Assembly (NCBI RefSeq): GCF_002257585.1
Contig: NZ_CP022743.1
Location: 1,612,001-1,676,000 of the forward strand
DNA from: Mucilaginibacter xinganensis
GTDB lineage: Bacteria > Bacteroidota > Bacteroidia > Sphingobacteriales > Sphingobacteriaceae
Length of the DNA stretch: 64,000 bases
Direction of reading: 5' to 3'
Shown: one piece after another, positions 26,276-34,155 of the stretch
Layout: each line of letters begins with the position of its first letter
Position numbering within the stretch: position 1 is the stretch's first letter
Program-made: the position numbers and the translations under genes
The notes under the pieces: generated by a model
What the model saw: the letters and a program-made list of their open reading frames with translations, nothing else
Told to the model about the DNA's origin: nothing
The model's database searches: none

Positions 26276-27433
26276 TTAACTCACCCAACTCTTGTAATAA
26301 TTTTCGTCTTCTATCTGGATAGCGTAATCTGTTAACATTAACGGGCGAAACGGGTCTATCATAACGGCTAGTTCGTCGGTTGATTCCTTGCCTATTGATT
26401 TTTCTACCGAGCCTGGGTGCGGTCCATGCGGGATGCCGCCGGGATGCAGGGTAATCTGCCCTTTTACCACGCTTTTACGGCTCATGAAGTCGCCATCTAC
26501 ATAATAAAGCAATTCGTCGCTGTCAACGTTGCTATGGTTGTATGGCGCGGGTATCGCAAGCGGATGATAGTCGAACTTGCGTGGCACAAAAGAGCAGATC
26601 ACGAAGTTATGGCCCTCAAAGGTTTGATGTACCGGCGGCGGCTGATGCAGGCGGCCTGTTATTGGCTCAAAATCATGAATAGAAAAGGCCCATGGATAAT
26701 GGAAGCCATCCCAGCCGATAAAATCAAAAGGGTGAGTTCCGTATATATAGGGATAAATGAGTCCCTGCTTTTTAATGAGGATTTTAAAATCGCCTTTCTC
26801 ATCATGGGTTTCCAGGTTGGCCGGCCGTTTAATATCCCGTTCGCAATAGGGTGATTGCTCCGTAAGCTGTCCGTAGCCATTGGTGTAGCGTTTAGGGATC
26901 CTGATAGGGCTAAAGCTCTCTACAATAAACAAACGGTTGTCTGGTGTATCAAACTCCATCTGGTAAATGGTACCTCGCGGAATCACCAGGTAATCGCCAT
27001 AAACAAACTTAATATTGCCATATCCTGTTTTTAAGGTCCCTGATCCTTCATGGATAAAAACCACTTCATCGGCCTGGCTGTTCTTGTAAAAATAATCAGT
27101 CATTGATTTGCGCGGAGCTGCCAGCGAAATATGCAAATCGCTGTTTACCAGCACAGGTTTACGGCTTTGCAGATAGTCGTCCTCCGGCTCAATTTTAAAA
27201 CCAATAAGACTGGTATGTTTCAAGTGTTTTTCACGTGCAATTTTTGGCTCAACTGAATACGGCTCGCCCAACTCCTTTACAAGCGTGGGCGGATAGCAGT
27301 GGTAAACCAGCGAATACAGGCTGCTAAAACCTTCGGTTGATACCAGTTCTTCGGCATAAAGTGTACCATCGGGTTTACGGAATTGCGTATGCCGCTTAGG
27401 CGGGATAGCTCCTAGTGAATGATAAACAGGCAT
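26276..27433 (-). CDS. hmgA: Homogentisate 1,2-dioxygenase
   Basis: The 385-residue cupin enzyme fits the bacterial HmgA family: FIHEGSGTLKTGYGNIKFVYGDYLVIPRGTIYQMEFDTPDNRLF in the first half, and the iron-site GGIPHGPHPGSVEKSIG region near the C-terminus. It opens the aromatic ring of homogentisate to give maleylacetoacetate. It is the first gene of the hmgA-hppD pair. No maleylacetoacetate isomerase gene is in the window. Confidence 0.93.
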   Translation of the reverse strand: MPVYHSLGAIPPKRHTQFRKPDGTLYAEELVSTEGFSSLYSLVYHCYPPTLVKELGEPYSVEPKIAREKHLKHTSLIGFKIEPEDDYLQSRKPVLVNSDLHISLAAPRKSMTDYFYKNSQADEVVFIHEGSGTLKTGYGNIKFVYGDYLVIPRGTIYQMEFDTPDNRLFIVESFSPIRIPKRYTNGYGQLTEQSPYCERDIKRPANLETHDEKGDFKILIKKQGLIYPYIYGTHPFDFIGWDGFHYPWAFSIHDFEPITGRLHQPPPVHQTFEGHNFVICSFVPRKFDYHPLAIPAPYNHSNVDSDELLYYVDGDFMSRKSVVKGQITLHPGGIPHGPHPGSVEKSIGKESTDELAVMIDPFRPLMLTDYAIQIEDENYYKSWVS

Positions 27434-27996
27434 TTTTAATTGGTTTTAATAATTTAAAAACGTTGCAGGGGTTGTAATAGTTTTAAAGAAGTTATAGGGG
27501 CGTTGTTATAAACCTTGTAGATATTATCTGTTAAGCGTGATAATTGCTATAAAAGTTATAAGAACTGCAACTGAAATTAGTATTGCGCCAGTACAATCTT
27601 AGCGAGCACAGCATCCCTGAAAGAAGAAGCATCACTCATTGAAGTGAGGCCCAGGGAAAATAGAAAATGCTTTTGTATGCTCATCATTTGGTTCTTCAAA
27701 ATTAGAGGTAATATGTGGGATTTGCAAGTGGGGAGAGGGTTTGGTTAATTAAGCTGACGGGGTGATTGGCTGTTGAGTTAACGAAAGCGAACTGCGTAAC
27801 AATTGATAATCAGTTACTTACCTGGTGTTAAATATTTAATACGCTGATAATGAGTATGTTTCACTCTGTTCCGGGTGTTCCGTGTTAAAAATGGAACGCT
27901 TTGCACGCCGGAAAATCTAATCCAACTTAATCAGCCTGATCTAACTCAATCAACTGAAAAAACACGTAGCTTTGAAATAACCAACCATTATAACGT
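27434..27996. other. Divergent intergenic region between hmgA and fahA
   Basis: About 560 bases with no confident gene. It holds the fahA -7 box (27967), a run of ACTTAATC/AACTCAATCAAC words (27918-27958), and a small hairpin GTTCC...GGAAC near 27878-27900. A 36-codon minus-strand frame (27577-27687) is open but unsupported. A regulator-binding site for tyrosine catabolism would be expected here but I cannot identify one. Confidence 0.4.
27967..27974 (+). promoter_or_regulatory. -7 promoter box TAGCTTTG of fahA
   Basis: An exact TAnnTTTG box lies 22 bases before the ATG at 27997. Confidence 0.5.
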
Positions 27997-28992
27997 ATGA
28001 AATTAGTATCCTATAAAACCGAAGACAACGAGCATTTAGGCGTTTTTATAAAGGGGCATATCTATAACCTTAATTCGTGCGATAAGCTGATCCCCGATAA
28101 TATGAATGAATTTTTATGGGGCGGCGATGAGCTGATGGAACGTGCGCAGCGCATAAATGCCGATATTATTTCGGGGAAGACGGAGGCTAAGGAAGAATTA
28201 TTTTTTGAGATGATGGCGCCCGTGCCGCACCCAACATCGTGCAGAGACGCCTATGCGTTCAGGCAGCATGTAGAGACCGCAAGGCGCAACCGCGGCGCAG
28301 CCATGATAGCGGAGTTTGACCAGTACCCGGTGTTTTATTTTACCAACCACAACGCTATACAGGGAATAGGTGAAATAGCGTGTATGCCTGATCATTTCGA
28401 AAAACTTGATTTTGAGCTGGAAGTTGCGGTAGTGCTTAACAAAAAGGCCCGCAACATTAAAGCCGCGGATGCGGATAGCTTAATTGCCGGTTTTATGATC
28501 ATGAACGATATGAGTGCCCGTACCCTGCAAATGGAAGAAATGCTATTGAACCTTGGGCCGGCAAAGGGAAAAGACTTTTGCACAGTGATAGGCCCATGGC
28601 TGGTGACGCCCGATGAGCTGGAACAGTATAAAACCGCACCTAAACCCGGGCATACCGGCAATGCTTATAACCTGGAGATGAAGTGCGTAGTGAATGGAAA
28701 GCAGGTTTCGGCCGGTAATATGAGCGATATGGAATGGACGTTTGCGGAAATTATTGAACGCTGTGCCTATGGTTGTGATGTATTGCCGGGAGATGTAATA
28801 GGATCAGGAACGGTAGGCACCGGCTGTTTTTTGGAGCTGAATGGAACCGGCTTATTGAACGACCCCAATTACAAAGTCCAATGGCTTCAGCCCGGCGACC
28901 TTGTTGAAATGGAAGTAACGGCCCTGGGTATGCTGGGAAATATTATAGAAAAGGCGCACAGCGATTTTTCAATTCTTGCACTGAAGAAATAA
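27997..28992 (+). CDS. fahA: Fumarylacetoacetate hydrolase family protein
   Basis: This 331-residue protein carries FAH-family motifs: YPVFYFTNHNAIQG, the metal-site region FELEVAVVLNKKARN, IMNDMSARTLQMEEM, and GDVIGSGTVGTGCFLELNG. It should cleave fumarylacetoacetate to fumarate and acetoacetate, the last step of tyrosine degradation; the placement beside hmgA and hppD makes this likely rather than one of the other FAH-fold reactions. Confidence 0.9.
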   Translation: MKLVSYKTEDNEHLGVFIKGHIYNLNSCDKLIPDNMNEFLWGGDELMERAQRINADIISGKTEAKEELFFEMMAPVPHPTSCRDAYAFRQHVETARRNRGAAMIAEFDQYPVFYFTNHNAIQGIGEIACMPDHFEKLDFELEVAVVLNKKARNIKAADADSLIAGFMIMNDMSARTLQMEEMLLNLGPAKGKDFCTVIGPWLVTPDELEQYKTAPKPGHTGNAYNLEMKCVVNGKQVSAGNMSDMEWTFAEIIERCAYGCDVLPGDVIGSGTVGTGCFLELNGTGLLNDPNYKVQWLQPGDLVEMEVTALGMLGNIIEKAHSDFSILALKK

Positions 28993-28998
28993 AAAATA

Positions 28999-29025
28999 CC
29001 TGCGCCAGGGGTAACCTGGCGCAGG
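28999..29025 (-). terminator. Hairpin between convergent fahA and aldo/keto reductase genes
   Basis: CCTGCGCCAGG (28999-29009) and CCTGGCGCAGG (29015-29025) form a perfect 11-bp stem with a 5-base loop. The T-run (TATTTTTT) follows on the minus strand, so it serves the reductase gene best and may serve both. Confidence 0.85.
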
Positions 29026-29058
29026 TTAGCAGAAGTTAAAAGCGAAAGGTAATTTACC

Positions 29059-30054
29059 TTAGGAAATCAATTGAAGCGCTGCAAGGTGCGCCGAAATTGT
29101 TTGTACCTCTCCGGGGGTTAAATTGCTGTCGATAGCCTTTGCATTCGCTAAGGCTTGTTCACTATTCCTGGCACCTACCAAAGCAATAGTGATCCCGGGC
29201 TGTTGCAGCGTCCATAAAATAACCAGCTGACCAATAGTTAGTCCTTTGTCGTCAGCAATGGGTTTAATTAAATCAAGAAAATTGTTGGTGCGTTTTAAGT
29301 TCTCATCTTTAAAAAATGATACGGAGGCACGATGGTCACCATCCGCAAACTGGTGTCCCGGTTTCATTTTTCCGGTCAGCAAGCCGCGCTCAAGCGGGCT
29401 GTAAGCTAAAATTGATTTGTTATTTTCAAGGCAGTACGGGATAAGTTCAGCCTCAATACCGCGTTTTACCATACTGTATGGCACCTGGTCTGTTACCACG
29501 TTTACGTATTTTGATGCTTCTGCCAGCTGCCCGGCATCGTAATTACAAACGCCGGCATACCGTACTTTCCCCTGATCAATAAGCCGGCCAACTGCCTCCA
29601 TGCTTTCGGAGATGGGGGTTGTTGAATCGGGCCAGTGAATCTGGTACAGGTCAATATAGTCGGTACCTAATCTTTTCAGGCTGTCTTCACATTCTTTAAT
29701 AATGCTTTCTTTACCGGCATACTTGTAAATATCTATAGCCTTGCCATCGTTCTGTTTACTGCTGAAACCAAAATCTCCTTTTTTAAGATCCCAGCGCATG
29801 CCGTACTTGGTGAGGATTTGAACTTGTTGCCGGGGAATATCTTTTATGGCCTCGCCCACAATCTCTTCGCTGGTGCCCTGCCCGTAAATGGGTGCGGTAT
29901 CAATTGAGGTAACGCCAAGGTCATAAGAGTTTCTGATGGCGGCAATTGCCTCGCTGCGTTCTGTTCCGCCCCACATCCAGCCACCGGCTGCCCACGCACC
30001 AAAGGTAACTTCTGATAATAATAAGTCGGTATTTGCTATTTTCCTGTATTTCAT
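29059..30054 (-). CDS. Aldo/keto reductase
   Basis: The 331-residue (beta/alpha)8 NADPH-dependent reductase shows the catalytic Asp-Tyr in SIDTAPIYGQG, the Lys in ILTKYG and the His in YQIHWPD, plus the cofactor-site AYSPLERGLLTGK. Substrate is unknown. It is divergent from an HxlR regulator gene at 30205, a common pairing in which the regulator controls the reductase in response to electrophiles. Confidence 0.9.
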   Translation of the reverse strand: MKYRKIANTDLLLSEVTFGAWAAGGWMWGGTERSEAIAAIRNSYDLGVTSIDTAPIYGQGTSEEIVGEAIKDIPRQQVQILTKYGMRWDLKKGDFGFSSKQNDGKAIDIYKYAGKESIIKECEDSLKRLGTDYIDLYQIHWPDSTTPISESMEAVGRLIDQGKVRYAGVCNYDAGQLAEASKYVNVVTDQVPYSMVKRGIEAELIPYCLENNKSILAYSPLERGLLTGKMKPGHQFADGDHRASVSFFKDENLKRTNNFLDLIKPIADDKGLTIGQLVILWTLQQPGITIALVGARNSEQALANAKAIDSNLTPGEVQTISAHLAALQLIS

Positions 30055-30204
30055 TTTGTGTTTTTGTTAATGTAATTTTACTGCAATCCTATATTGTTAT
30101 GCTCGTGTTAAAAAAAACGCGTTGTTAGGGTAACAAATAAACAGCTAATGGTGTTTTGGATCAATAACTCATCGCTTTATTAGTAGCTCATTAAAAAATT
30201 AGTC

Positions 30205-30558
30205 ATGCCGGAAAGAAAACTTAGTTCCACTAATTATTACAATCAATCGTTTTTGGAAGAAAAATGTGCGCTTACTGAATTGATCAACCTGTTAAGCAAA
30301 AGATGGATGACGGAAGTATTGTTCAGTATTGAAGAAGGCAACACCCGTTTTACTGCTTTAAAAGAAGACCTGGAACATATTAGCGACCATATTTTGGCCG
30401 ACCGGCTGAAATTGCTGGAGCAGCAGGAACTGATCAATAAATTGTATTTACCCGGCAACCCGCCGCGTACAGAATATTCACTTACCAAAAAAGGCGATGA
30501 ATTAAGTACACTGCTTGGCGGCCTGTGCAATTTTGCAGAAACTCAGATGTCGTTTTAA
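30205..30558 (+). CDS. HxlR-family transcriptional regulator
   Basis: The 117-residue winged-helix protein has the HxlR pattern: C21 in EEKCALTELINLLSKRWMTEVLF, the recognition helix ISDHILADRLKLLEQQELI, and the wing PPRTEYSLTKKGDEL. HxlR members with an N-terminal Cys often sense quinones or aldehydes by thiol chemistry. The single early Cys makes this possible here. It is divergent from the aldo/keto reductase gene and probably controls it. Confidence 0.9.
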   Translation: MPERKLSSTNYYNQSFLEEKCALTELINLLSKRWMTEVLFSIEEGNTRFTALKEDLEHISDHILADRLKLLEQQELINKLYLPGNPPRTEYSLTKKGDELSTLLGGLCNFAETQMSF

Positions 30559-30579
30559 TGCTGCCGGCAAAACGGATAG

Positions 30580-31185
30580 TTAAAGAACGTTTAGTTCAAA
30601 TAATTTTTCCTTTAAAGCCGGCGCCGAAGTAAAATGGATGGAAGTTATTCCCATTTTTTCAGCAGCTAAAACGTTACGGTAATTATCGTCAATAAACAGA
30701 GCCTCTTCTGTGTTTACTTCGTGGCGGTCTAAAAGAATTTGGTAGAACGCCGGTTCAGGTTTGCGCATTTTTTCGGCACCCGATACTACAATGCCGTCAA
30801 ACCAGTTTAAAAACTCAAAGCGCTCCAAAGCAACCGGGAAGGTCTCTGCCGACCAATTGGTGAGCGCATAGATTTTGTATTTACCGCTTTGTTTAAGCTT
30901 TTTAAAGATCTCCACGGTATCGTGTAAGGCATCACCCAGCATTTCGTCCCAGCGGGAATAAAAGGCGCGGATATTTTCCTCATGTTCCGGGTACTGTTTG
31001 ACCAGGATCTCAGTGCCTTCAGCTAACGACCGGCCGGCATCTTGTTCCTCGTTCCAGTCAGAAGTGGTGACAGTGGACAGGAAGTGCTTCATTTCATCTT
31101 CATCGTAAAAGATGGTGCGGTACATGTAATGCGGGTTCCAGTCAATTAAAACTGCGCCAAGGTCGAAGATGATGGTCTTGATCAT
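30580..31185 (-). CDS. HAD-superfamily hydrolase (subfamily IA, YihX-like)
   Basis: The 201-residue phosphatase shows HAD motif I as FDLGAVLIDW (Asp nucleophile, with Gly in place of the usual second Asp, as in the YihX group), motif II in ALTNWS, motif III Lys in MRKPEPAFYQ and motif IV FIDDNYRNV. Sugar phosphates are typical substrates of this group. It lies 21 bases after the GNAT gene at the end of the threonine operon. Confidence 0.85.
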   Translation of the reverse strand: MIKTIIFDLGAVLIDWNPHYMYRTIFYDEDEMKHFLSTVTTSDWNEEQDAGRSLAEGTEILVKQYPEHEENIRAFYSRWDEMLGDALHDTVEIFKKLKQSGKYKIYALTNWSAETFPVALERFEFLNWFDGIVVSGAEKMRKPEPAFYQILLDRHEVNTEEALFIDDNYRNVLAAEKMGITSIHFTSAPALKEKLFELNVL

Positions 31186-31206
31186 GAGGTAAAAATAATA
31201 AAAATG

Positions 31207-31683
31207 CTATTGACCGGTTTTCGCATTCCACAAAATATTGACAGCAGATAATTGTTCGTTTTCCAAACGCAGATCAATATTTATTGTAAAACCGTTTTTG
31301 CGGTAAAAGTGTATGGGCGATGGATATGGCTCACCATTTACTTTTACATCAGTATCATGGTCAATAGCCCAGCCAAACAGTTGGTTTTCGCCTTTTTTTA
31401 ATTCATTTAATAAAGTTGTTCCGTAACCTTTGCCATGTATCTCGCCCGATAGCATAATAAAAAAGCAGGTAACATCACCAATATAATACTTATTACCCCA
31501 GCCAATTATCACATCGTCATTACTAACCATTAAATAATGTTTTGGGTTAATCAGCGTGTTTAAAAAGGTATCAAACTCATCCATGCCCGGCATTTGCAAG
31601 CGCACCGGGTATTCTGCGTTCCAGATGCGTAAAACGCGTTCTTTTTGTTGGTCTGAAAGGGTGGGGGTGATTATTATTTTCAT
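31207..31683 (-). CDS. GNAT-family acetyltransferase-like protein
   Basis: The 158-residue protein has a GNAT layout: FFIMLSGEIHGKGYGTTLLNELKKG matches the acetyl-CoA pyrophosphate-binding strand-loop-helix, and HFYRKNGFTINIDLR the C-terminal motif. Substrate is unknown. It begins 11 bases after the thrC stop and is probably cotranscribed with the threonine genes. Confidence 0.8.
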   Translation of the reverse strand: MKIIITPTLSDQQKERVLRIWNAEYPVRLQMPGMDEFDTFLNTLINPKHYLMVSNDDVIIGWGNKYYIGDVTCFFIMLSGEIHGKGYGTTLLNELKKGENQLFGWAIDHDTDVKVNGEPYPSPIHFYRKNGFTINIDLRLENEQLSAVNILWNAKTGQ

Positions 31684-31694
31684 GACGGCTGTAT

Positions 31695-33005
31695 TTAGCC
31701 TTTTTCTAACAAATACCTTTTAAACCCTTCAAAATCTTTACCCAATGCGGTAGCCTGTTTTTTCTTCTTCTCCAATTCTTCCACCTGTTCAGGCACGTCA
31801 ATTTTTACCGCGATGTTTTTGGGGAATACATCCGGGAATTTGCAGGGATGGGCGGTTGATAAAAATACACCTGCTTTATCGGGTTTATAGTTATCCTGCT
31901 GCCAGTCGCGCAGTGCCTGCCATGCTATTGCCGTATGCGGACAAGCCACATAGTTATAGTCATCATTAATAAACTTTATTGCAGCCAAAGTTTCTTCATC
32001 ATCATAGCGATAGCCGGTAACCAGGTCTTTTAAATCGCCCATGTCATCTTTAAACAAGTCCGCAATGCGAACCCAATTGCTCGGGTCGCCAACGTCCATA
32101 GCATTGCTCAGGGTAGCGATGGATGGTTTAGGCTGGTACACGCCCGATTTTAAATATTCCGGTACGGTATCATTAACGTTGGTTGCGGCTATAAAATGTT
32201 CAACGGGCAGGCCCATTTTCCAGGCCAGCAACCCTGCACCAATGTTGCCGAAGTTACCGCTGGGCACAGAGAATATGATCTTGCTTACGCCCTGTTTTAA
32301 TAGCTGTGCGTAAGCGTTAAAGTAATAAAAAGTTTGCGGGATAAGCCTTGCAATGTTGATAGAGTTGGCAGATGTAAGCCTGAACTTTTCGTTCAGTTCG
32401 TTATCGGTGAAAGCCTGTTTCACCAACGCCTGGCAGTCATCAAAAGTGCCGTCAATTTCAACGGCACGGATATTTTGGCCGTTGGTAGTAAGCTGTAACT
32501 CCTGCACCTCGCTCACTTTATCTTTTGGATAAAGAATAGTAACCCGGGTATCGGGCACCCCTAAGAACCCCAGTGCAACAGCGCCGCCCGTATCGCCCGA
32601 AGTGGCAACCAGCACATTAAGTTGTTTTTCGCCTTTTTCTAAAAAATAACTCATCACGCGGCTCATAAAGCGGGCGCCGAAATCTTTAAAAGCCAGCGAA
32701 GGGCCGTGCCACAACTCCAACACATAAATGTTTTCCTCCAGTTTTACTACGGGTGCCAGGAAACTTATGGCATCATACACAATTGCTTTCAGATCAGCAT
32801 CGGGGATGTCATCGCCGATTAAGTGTTTGGCAACATGAAAAGCAATTTCGGGCAGCGTGTACTGGTCCAGATTATTTAAGAATTTATCATCCAGTCGCGG
32901 GATAGTTACAGGCATATAAAGGCCTTTGTCCTGCGGCATACTGTTAAAAACCGCGTCTTTAAATGATACGCGGCTGGATAGATTATTGGTGCTGTATAGT
33001 TGCAT
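31695..33005 (-). CDS. thrC: Threonine synthase
   Basis: This 436-residue PLP enzyme has the PLP-binding Lys in LAFKDFGARFMSR, the substrate-side SGDTGGAVALGF segment and the NFGNIGAG phosphate-binding loop. It converts O-phosphohomoserine to threonine. It is the third gene of the thrA-thrB-thrC operon, 103 bases after thrB. Confidence 0.95.
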   Translation of the reverse strand: MQLYSTNNLSSRVSFKDAVFNSMPQDKGLYMPVTIPRLDDKFLNNLDQYTLPEIAFHVAKHLIGDDIPDADLKAIVYDAISFLAPVVKLEENIYVLELWHGPSLAFKDFGARFMSRVMSYFLEKGEKQLNVLVATSGDTGGAVALGFLGVPDTRVTILYPKDKVSEVQELQLTTNGQNIRAVEIDGTFDDCQALVKQAFTDNELNEKFRLTSANSINIARLIPQTFYYFNAYAQLLKQGVSKIIFSVPSGNFGNIGAGLLAWKMGLPVEHFIAATNVNDTVPEYLKSGVYQPKPSIATLSNAMDVGDPSNWVRIADLFKDDMGDLKDLVTGYRYDDEETLAAIKFINDDYNYVACPHTAIAWQALRDWQQDNYKPDKAGVFLSTAHPCKFPDVFPKNIAVKIDVPEQVEELEKKKKQATALGKDFEGFKRYLLEKG

Positions 33006-33108
33006 TTCGGATTTTAGATTTTTTAATTTATTTAAAAACGCGCTGCTCCCGCAATAGCGCGTGGCTTTGGCTGTTTTACCTTTCGCCTTTCAGCTTTTAC
33101 CTTTCAAC

Positions 33109-34110
33109 TCACCCTATTACTTTCGGCCCTTTATCATTTATAGTTGATACGTAGGTATTACTGCCAATATTGATGGCGGTTAAATGCTGCTGTAGCTTTT
33201 GGGTGATGCGGTGGGCGGTGCCTTCATCGCGGGCAAACGCGAAAACGGAGGGGCCCGAGCCGCTGATGCCAAAGCTTACTGCCCCTAACTCCATCGCCAT
33301 TTCTCGCATCTTATAAAAATCGGGGATCAGCATGGAGCGCACGGGCTCAACCAATATATCTTTCATGCTGCGGCCTATCAGGTCAATATCGTTCATAAAC
33401 AATCCGCTTACCAGGCCCGCAATGTTGCCCCACTGGGTTACGGCATCTTTCATCTGGATATTTTTGCGGATGATCTGCCGGGCCTCGCGGGTGGGCACAT
33501 CTACATCCGGGAATATAATAGCGCAATACAAATCTTTAGGATGCGGCAGCCTGATGATATCCAAAGGCTCATAGCTCCTTACCAGTACAAAGCCGCCAAA
33601 CAGGGCAGGGGCCACGTTATCTGCATGGCCATGCCCGCATGCCATTTCCTCACCCTTCATAGCAAAAGGGAGCAGGTTAACCGGATCGGCGTCATCGCCC
33701 AAAAGTGTTTTAATGGCAAACAACCCCGCTACGGTGCTTGCCGAGCTTGAGCCCAACCCGCTGCCGATAGGCATTTTTTTGTGCAGTTCAATATCCAGCC
33801 CGATATCGGTACGCCCAACGCTTTGTAAATAATGCTGAACGCTTACGCTTACAGTATTTTTAGCCGGATCGAGGGGTAAACGGCCATCATCGCCGGTAAT
33901 TTTACTGATGGTGATGCCGGGTTTGTTGGTCACCCGCATAATTACCTCGTCGCCGGGTTCGTTTACGGCGAAGCCAAGTACGTCAAAACCGCATACCACG
34001 TTGGCGACGGTTGCCGGGGCGAAGACGTGGATGGTTCCCGAAGCTCCCTGATTTCCTGAAAGGGGAGAAATAGCTGAAGGGATTTTTTCTTCCTGGATAT
34101 TGTTTTCCAT
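33109..34110 (-). CDS. thrB: Homoserine kinase
   Basis: The 333-residue GHMP kinase has the ATP-binding motif MPIGSGLGSSSASTVAG and the C-terminal GSGPSVFAFA. An N-terminal extension of about 25 residues (MENNIQEEKIPSAISPLSGNQG) precedes the family start; an internal start is possible but no nearer Met is present. It phosphorylates homoserine. It is 45 bases downstream of thrA. Confidence 0.94.
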   Translation of the reverse strand: MENNIQEEKIPSAISPLSGNQGASGTIHVFAPATVANVVCGFDVLGFAVNEPGDEVIMRVTNKPGITISKITGDDGRLPLDPAKNTVSVSVQHYLQSVGRTDIGLDIELHKKMPIGSGLGSSSASTVAGLFAIKTLLGDDADPVNLLPFAMKGEEMACGHGHADNVAPALFGGFVLVRSYEPLDIIRLPHPKDLYCAIIFPDVDVPTREARQIIRKNIQMKDAVTQWGNIAGLVSGLFMNDIDLIGRSMKDILVEPVRSMLIPDFYKMREMAMELGAVSFGISGSGPSVFAFARDEGTAHRITQKLQQHLTAINIGSNTYVSTINDKGPKVIG

Positions 34111-34155
34111 TTTTATTAAGTTTTGTTCGCCCTTTACGGGGTTATGGGGCGGGGC

